Source: Gemmataceae bacterium
GTDB lineage: Bacteria > Planctomycetota > Planctomycetia > Gemmatales > Gemmataceae
Reading direction: 5' to 3'
Assembly (NCBI GenBank): GCA_019752375.1
Contig: JAIEMG010000112.1
Location: 1 to 35,968, forward strand
Length of the DNA stretch: 35,968 nucleotides
Within the stretch, counting starts at the first letter, position 1, and each line of letters starts with the position of its first letter. The translations under genes were made by a program, and so were the position numbers. Below, in pieces: positions 32,908-35,968 of this stretch. Below the pieces are notes generated by a model. That model was not told the origin of the DNA. It worked only from the letters and a program-made list of their open reading frames with translations, and ran no database searches.

Positions 32908-33966
32908 TTACATGCGCGGCCCGATGAGCTTTCGCGTCACTCGTTTGACGAGGACCAATGGCCCTTGGGTACGCAACACGAATACGGCCCGCCGGACCTT
33001 GAGAAGGACCCGGTAACGCAAACTGCCGTCCGGAGCCAGGCGTTGGCGAACTCGCTGAACGAATCCAGCGACCTTGAAAGACAGACTTGCTTCCAACACC
33101 CGTGTTCGCTCGCACTGGGATTCCGCATCCTTCAATGCCTGGGTTAACCCCGCGATCTGGGATTCCAGGGTACGCAGGAGCGGGTGGGGCGGTATGGTCG
33201 ATGGAACGTCTGCGGCCGCCTTGATGGCGTGCAGATTCCGGTCCTTGAGGAAATCCAAAAAGTCGAGATTGGTCGCATAAAGTTGCTCAATGCGGTGAAG
33301 CGTCTCCTCGACCGGATGTCCCGAACGTGCGATCAACCCAAACCGACTGGCGACCAGCGCCGCACCACGTTCGCGTAACAGGTGCAGTCGGTAACCGGAA
33401 CCGGTGCCGAAGTCGCGGAGCAACACTTCGATCGCCTGACAGTCTCCGACCCGTCCCAGGCCCAGGATGCCCACGACCGCCTCCGGTGCCGCTTCCAGGC
33501 AGGCGCGCACCTGACCGGCGCGGGTTTCCGCGTCGTCGGCAGCGAGGAGCAGCACCCGCACAGCGTCCTGGGGGCCACCGACCAGTGCCGAGTGCGGGTC
33601 ACGACCGACGGGCAACATCTCGACGGTTGCTTCTGAGCGATTGGTCTGTCGGAATCTCTCGACAGCGAGCCGCGATTCGTTGTCCAGGCGATTCGACCCG
33701 CTTGTCTCTGGAATTGCCACGCGGCGAACCCGCGATTGGCCAAGCGCAAGGACGCTACATGCGCCGCCCATCGCTTCCGCGGCCAGGTCGACGACCGAGG
33801 CATCGCCCGGCAACAATTCCAGGAGCAGATGAAACAACATCGCGTCAAGCGGCGACAGCGTGGATTCAAGCCGCGCGGCAACATCGGGCTGCACCGACTC
33901 CTGATACTGCTCGATCGACCGCCACGCGCTGTGCAGCGTCGGTATGCAGACACGCCGATTGGACAT
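32908..33966 (-). CDS. Uncharacterised protein of the glycan cluster with C-terminal coiled coil
   Basis: 352 residues from ATG 33966, which has GGAAG upstream; the frame is open further upstream but that part overlaps the next gene. The first 230 residues have an alternating alpha/beta look (LLELLPGDASVVDLAAEAMG, then VRRVAIPETSGS, VVGILGLGRVGDCQAIEVLL, YRLHLLRERGAALVAS), like a degenerate Rossmann domain of the methyltransferase or sugar-nucleotide type without a glycine-rich loop. A helical region follows (LRTLESQIAGLTQALKDAES) and the tail is strongly basic (VRRAVF, VKRVTRKLIGPRM), perhaps a membrane-facing helix. No family recognised. Flanked by GT2 and a methyltransferase, so glycan assembly is inferred. 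Confidence 0.7.
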   Translation of the reverse strand: MSNRRVCIPTLHSAWRSIEQYQESVQPDVAARLESTLSPLDAMLFHLLLELLPGDASVVDLAAEAMGGACSVLALGQSRVRRVAIPETSGSNRLDNESRLAVERFRQTNRSEATVEMLPVGRDPHSALVGGPQDAVRVLLLAADDAETRAGQVRACLEAAPEAVVGILGLGRVGDCQAIEVLLRDFGTGSGYRLHLLRERGAALVASRFGLIARSGHPVEETLHRIEQLYATNLDFLDFLKDRNLHAIKAAADVPSTIPPHPLLRTLESQIAGLTQALKDAESQCERTRVLEASLSFKVAGFVQRVRQRLAPDGSLRYRVLLKVRRAVFVLRTQGPLVLVKRVTRKLIGPRM

Positions 33967-34058
33967 GGCAGGAAACTTCCTTGTTCTTGTGGTGACCGAG
34001 CGCTCGGGGCCGCCCGCAAGGGCCAGGGGGCGTTGGAGGCCTTCTTGGGCCGCGTCGC

Positions 34059-34844
34059 TTACAGATACCCGATGTCCGGGTGGTAGCGAAGCAACTCCGT
34101 GTTCAACGGCAACTGCTCCCGCGCATTGAGCTGGTTGAAGACGCGCTTCACCTTGGCGTTGGTTTTCAGGTGCTTCTCGTAGTCGACGCAAATCATTGAG
34201 CCAGGCAGTGAATAGTAGTAGCCGAACACTTGTGGCACGAACAAGACGCGGCGTCCTTCGCAGGCAAGGTGTAGCCAGAGCTCGTAGTCCTCATGGGCGG
34301 AGCACAGCGAATCATAGCCTCCGACGTCGCGCACCTGAACCGAGTCAAACAACGCAAAGGCGTCGATGTAGTTTCCCACCTCGCGGAACATTCGAGACTG
34401 AAAGCTCTCGTTGCTGAGGACGCCTTGGGCGCAATCCGCCGCCGCCTGGCGGACCAGCAAGTTGCCGTAGACCGCGGCGGCGCCCGTTTGCGTCACCGCA
34501 CGCAGAAACGTGGGCAGGTTCTCCGGGACGATCTCGTTATCGGCATCCATGAATGCGATGTAACGGTACCGGCCGTGGGCCAGCGCATGGTTGCGCGCCG
34601 CGGCCAGGCCGCCGTTGGCCTGCAACGCGGCCACCCGAAGGCCATCGTTGAAGTACAACGGTTCCAGCTGGCGCAGAAGGGCCCGGGAACCGTCCCGTGA
34701 GCAGTCATCGATGACCAGCACTTCGCCATCCGTACCCTGCTCGCGCAGCACCGCGACGGCCCGCAGCGCCGATCCAATGGATCGAGGCAGCAGGAGTTCA
34801 TGGTTCCAGTTTGGAATGGCAATCGTCACACCATGATCTGGCAT
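34059..34844 (-). CDS. Family 2 glycosyltransferase
   Basis: 261 residues from ATG 34844 (GAGG five bases upstream); an earlier TTG at 34889 overlaps the preceding stop codon and would add 15 residues. The GT-A fold is clear: VTIAIPNWNHELLLPRSIGS, VLVIDDCSRDGSRALL, LQANGGLAAARNHAL, then the metal-binding FMDADNEI (DxD-type) and SAHEDYELWLHLA for acceptor and catalytic-base side. No membrane segment, so the enzyme acts at the cytoplasmic face. It transfers a sugar from a nucleotide donor; donor and acceptor are not predictable. It lies in the minus-strand glycan operon, 41 bp after the previous gene. Confidence 0.9.
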   Translation of the reverse strand: MPDHGVTIAIPNWNHELLLPRSIGSALRAVAVLREQGTDGEVLVIDDCSRDGSRALLRQLEPLYFNDGLRVAALQANGGLAAARNHALAHGRYRYIAFMDADNEIVPENLPTFLRAVTQTGAAAVYGNLLVRQAAADCAQGVLSNESFQSRMFREVGNYIDAFALFDSVQVRDVGGYDSLCSAHEDYELWLHLACEGRRVLFVPQVFGYYYSLPGSMICVDYEKHLKTNAKVKRVFNQLNAREQLPLNTELLRYHPDIGYL

Positions 34845-34885
34845 AGGCGCCTCGTTCGTCCCGCGATCGGTGACTCTGTCATGTT

Positions 34886-35893
34886 TCAAGCCGCTTGCCG
34901 TAGCGTGGGATGATGCGATTCCGATGCACCGGCTTTTGGTGTGACCCGCGCGGGATCGGTAGTCGCGGCCTCGGGCAGCAGCCCAAAGTTCGTCAGGAAG
35001 GAAGCGAGGCTCTCCGCGAGCGAGGGAATCCGCATGAAATCATCGCGGAACCGCCGGCGCACTTGCTCGAAGACCTCCGGACGGAGACGTTGCGGCAACT
35101 CTTCCCAGCGGAGCAACAAGTAGCGAAACGGCAAGTCCTCCGGAAGTTCGGTTTTGCTTGCCACGACCTTGATCGGCACGCCTCCGGTCAGCAAGGACAT
35201 CCGAAATCGCTCTGGCTCCATGTAGAAGTGCGGATGGTGGGAGCACCAGATCTGGTATCGCGTCCGATGGAGCACTTTCTCGAATTGCTGCTGATTGAGA
35301 TGGGGCGATCCCTTTTCCGTGTATGGCGCGAGTGTGGGGACGTAAACGAATCCGCCCGGGTCGACCGTCTGGACGAGATGGTCCACCAGGGCGACCCGTT
35401 CCGCAGTGTTGTGGCCTACAAAGGTCCAAGGAATCGGCCGTTCTTGGGCTTTGTCATCAAGAGCTTGTATTTCCTCCAGCTCCGAGGGCGTCAGTCCCGC
35501 CGGCAAAAAGTAATACAGCGGCAGGTCTTGTTCTCGAACGTGCTGCGTCTGATCACAGAGTCCCAGGTCCAGGACCGCATCAGCGCCTACGGAGCGGCAG
35601 AGCTCACACACCTTATGAAACCAGACGGTCGAAGCGCAATCCAGAGAGCATGAAAGCATTACCCTGCAGCGATGCCTCAGCTTCTCGATCTGCTCAAGCC
35701 CTTCCCGCCCGTCGCCATCGCTCAGCGACACTTCGGTGATGTTGGACAAAATGCAGCAGTCATAGCTTCCTTCCGGACACTCTGCCAGTGTCGCCAGATC
35801 GACGGTAACGCCCAGACTCCGCAAGGCATCGGTAAGGCGCCGCCCATTCAGATTGTAAAAGTAGTTCAGTGTCCCGGGGATAAGGACCAACAC
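34886..35893 (-). CDS. Glycosyltransferase-like protein (GT-B type, CgeB-like C-terminus)
   Basis: 335 residues. The start GTG 35893 lies just after the stop of the preceding gene (35904), with no clear Shine-Dalgarno, consistent with translational coupling; the frame is closed by a stop at 35957-35959. The N-terminal half is Rossmann-like (MLVLIPGTLNYFYNLNGRRL, later SYDCCILSNITEVSL and VGADAVLDLGLCDQ). The C-terminal half has WTFVGHNTAERVALVDHLV, FEKVLHRTRYQIWCSHHPHF, then ERFRMSLLTGGVPIKVV, similar to the E-x7-G nucleotide-sugar site of Glyco_trans_1_2/CgeB proteins. The assignment is by pattern and context rather than a firm family match. Confidence 0.65.
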   Translation of the reverse strand: MLVLIPGTLNYFYNLNGRRLTDALRSLGVTVDLATLAECPEGSYDCCILSNITEVSLSDGDGREGLEQIEKLRHRCRVMLSCSLDCASTVWFHKVCELCRSVGADAVLDLGLCDQTQHVREQDLPLYYFLPAGLTPSELEEIQALDDKAQERPIPWTFVGHNTAERVALVDHLVQTVDPGGFVYVPTLAPYTEKGSPHLNQQQFEKVLHRTRYQIWCSHHPHFYMEPERFRMSLLTGGVPIKVVASKTELPEDLPFRYLLLRWEELPQRLRPEVFEQVRRRFRDDFMRIPSLAESLASFLTNFGLLPEAATTDPARVTPKAGASESHHPTLRQAA

Positions 35894-35903
35894 CAGGGCG
35901 AAC

Positions 35904-35968
35904 TCATTTTGGATTACCCATTTTCGGCGAGGATTTGAGCACTTCTTCCAAGAAATTCACATCGAGCC
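35904..35968 (-). CDS. C-terminal end of an upstream gene (cut by the window edge)
   Basis: On the minus strand the last 20 codons before TGA at 35904-35906 read LDVNFLEEVLKSSPKMGNPK. They run open to the window edge and stop 10 bp before the GTG start of the next gene, as expected inside an operon. The product cannot be identified from this short tail; a further glycan-cluster gene is likely. Confidence 0.4.
   Translation of the reverse strand, partial: LDVNFLEEVLKSSPKMGNPK

Overview
The window looks like chromosomal DNA of a planctomycete, probably of the Gemmata/Zavarzinella type. This is inferred from content: two secreted proteins with the planctomycete TIGR03000 domain, a Ser/Thr kinase with the phylum's typical N-terminal extension, a BBP2-type porin, a sulfatase, an HTTM protein with its membrane partner, type III glutamine synthetase, high GC, and dispersed palindromes between genes. 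No rRNA, tRNA, CRISPR array, transposase or phage gene was seen.

Region 1 (1-12.5 kb) is a nitrogen-acquisition island, mostly on the minus strand. In transcription order it holds a P-II protein (glnK), a BBP2 porin, a secreted protein of unknown function, ammonium transporter Amt-2, a secreted TIGR03000/Ig-repeat protein, ammonium transporter Amt-1 and the start of glutamine synthetase III (glnN, cut by the window edge). A CitMHS/NhaD-like membrane antiporter lies inside it on the plus strand. Both amt genes are preceded by -24/-12 (sigma-54) promoter sequences on the correct strand; the one before Amt-2 matches the consensus exactly. Both transporters share an unfamiliar C-terminal cytoplasmic domain. 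Amt-2 also carries a periplasmic Ig-like domain of the same kind that is repeated three times in the secreted protein encoded next to it. The P-II protein has Phe at the usual uridylylation site, Tyr51. The suggested system is porin, periplasmic Ig module, Amt channel, P-II control, then GSIII.

Region 2 (12.5-21.5 kb) is housekeeping and mixed: a sulfatase, a membrane-anchored Ser/Thr kinase, tyrA overlapping a PurS-PurL fusion (plus strand), then nnrE, a small membrane protein and a DUF2617 protein (minus strand).

Region 3 (21.8-31.4 kb) holds a Cys/His/Gly-rich TIGR03000 protein, a translationally coupled membrane protein/HTTM pair, a lone cobU, a secreted beta-domain protein, an MMPL transporter and a PilZ protein.

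Region 4 (31.6-36 kb) has a small secreted protein, then a minus-strand glycan operon: the tail of an upstream gene, a glycosyltransferase-like protein, a GT2, an unknown protein and a methyltransferase with a zinc-ribbon N-terminus.

Four copies of a 50-bp near-perfect or perfect palindrome, two of them inside a 118-bp conserved element, lie in intergenic gaps. A second, unrelated 51-bp palindrome follows the gene ending at 28236. Five of these elements in total are placed mainly just after stop codons.
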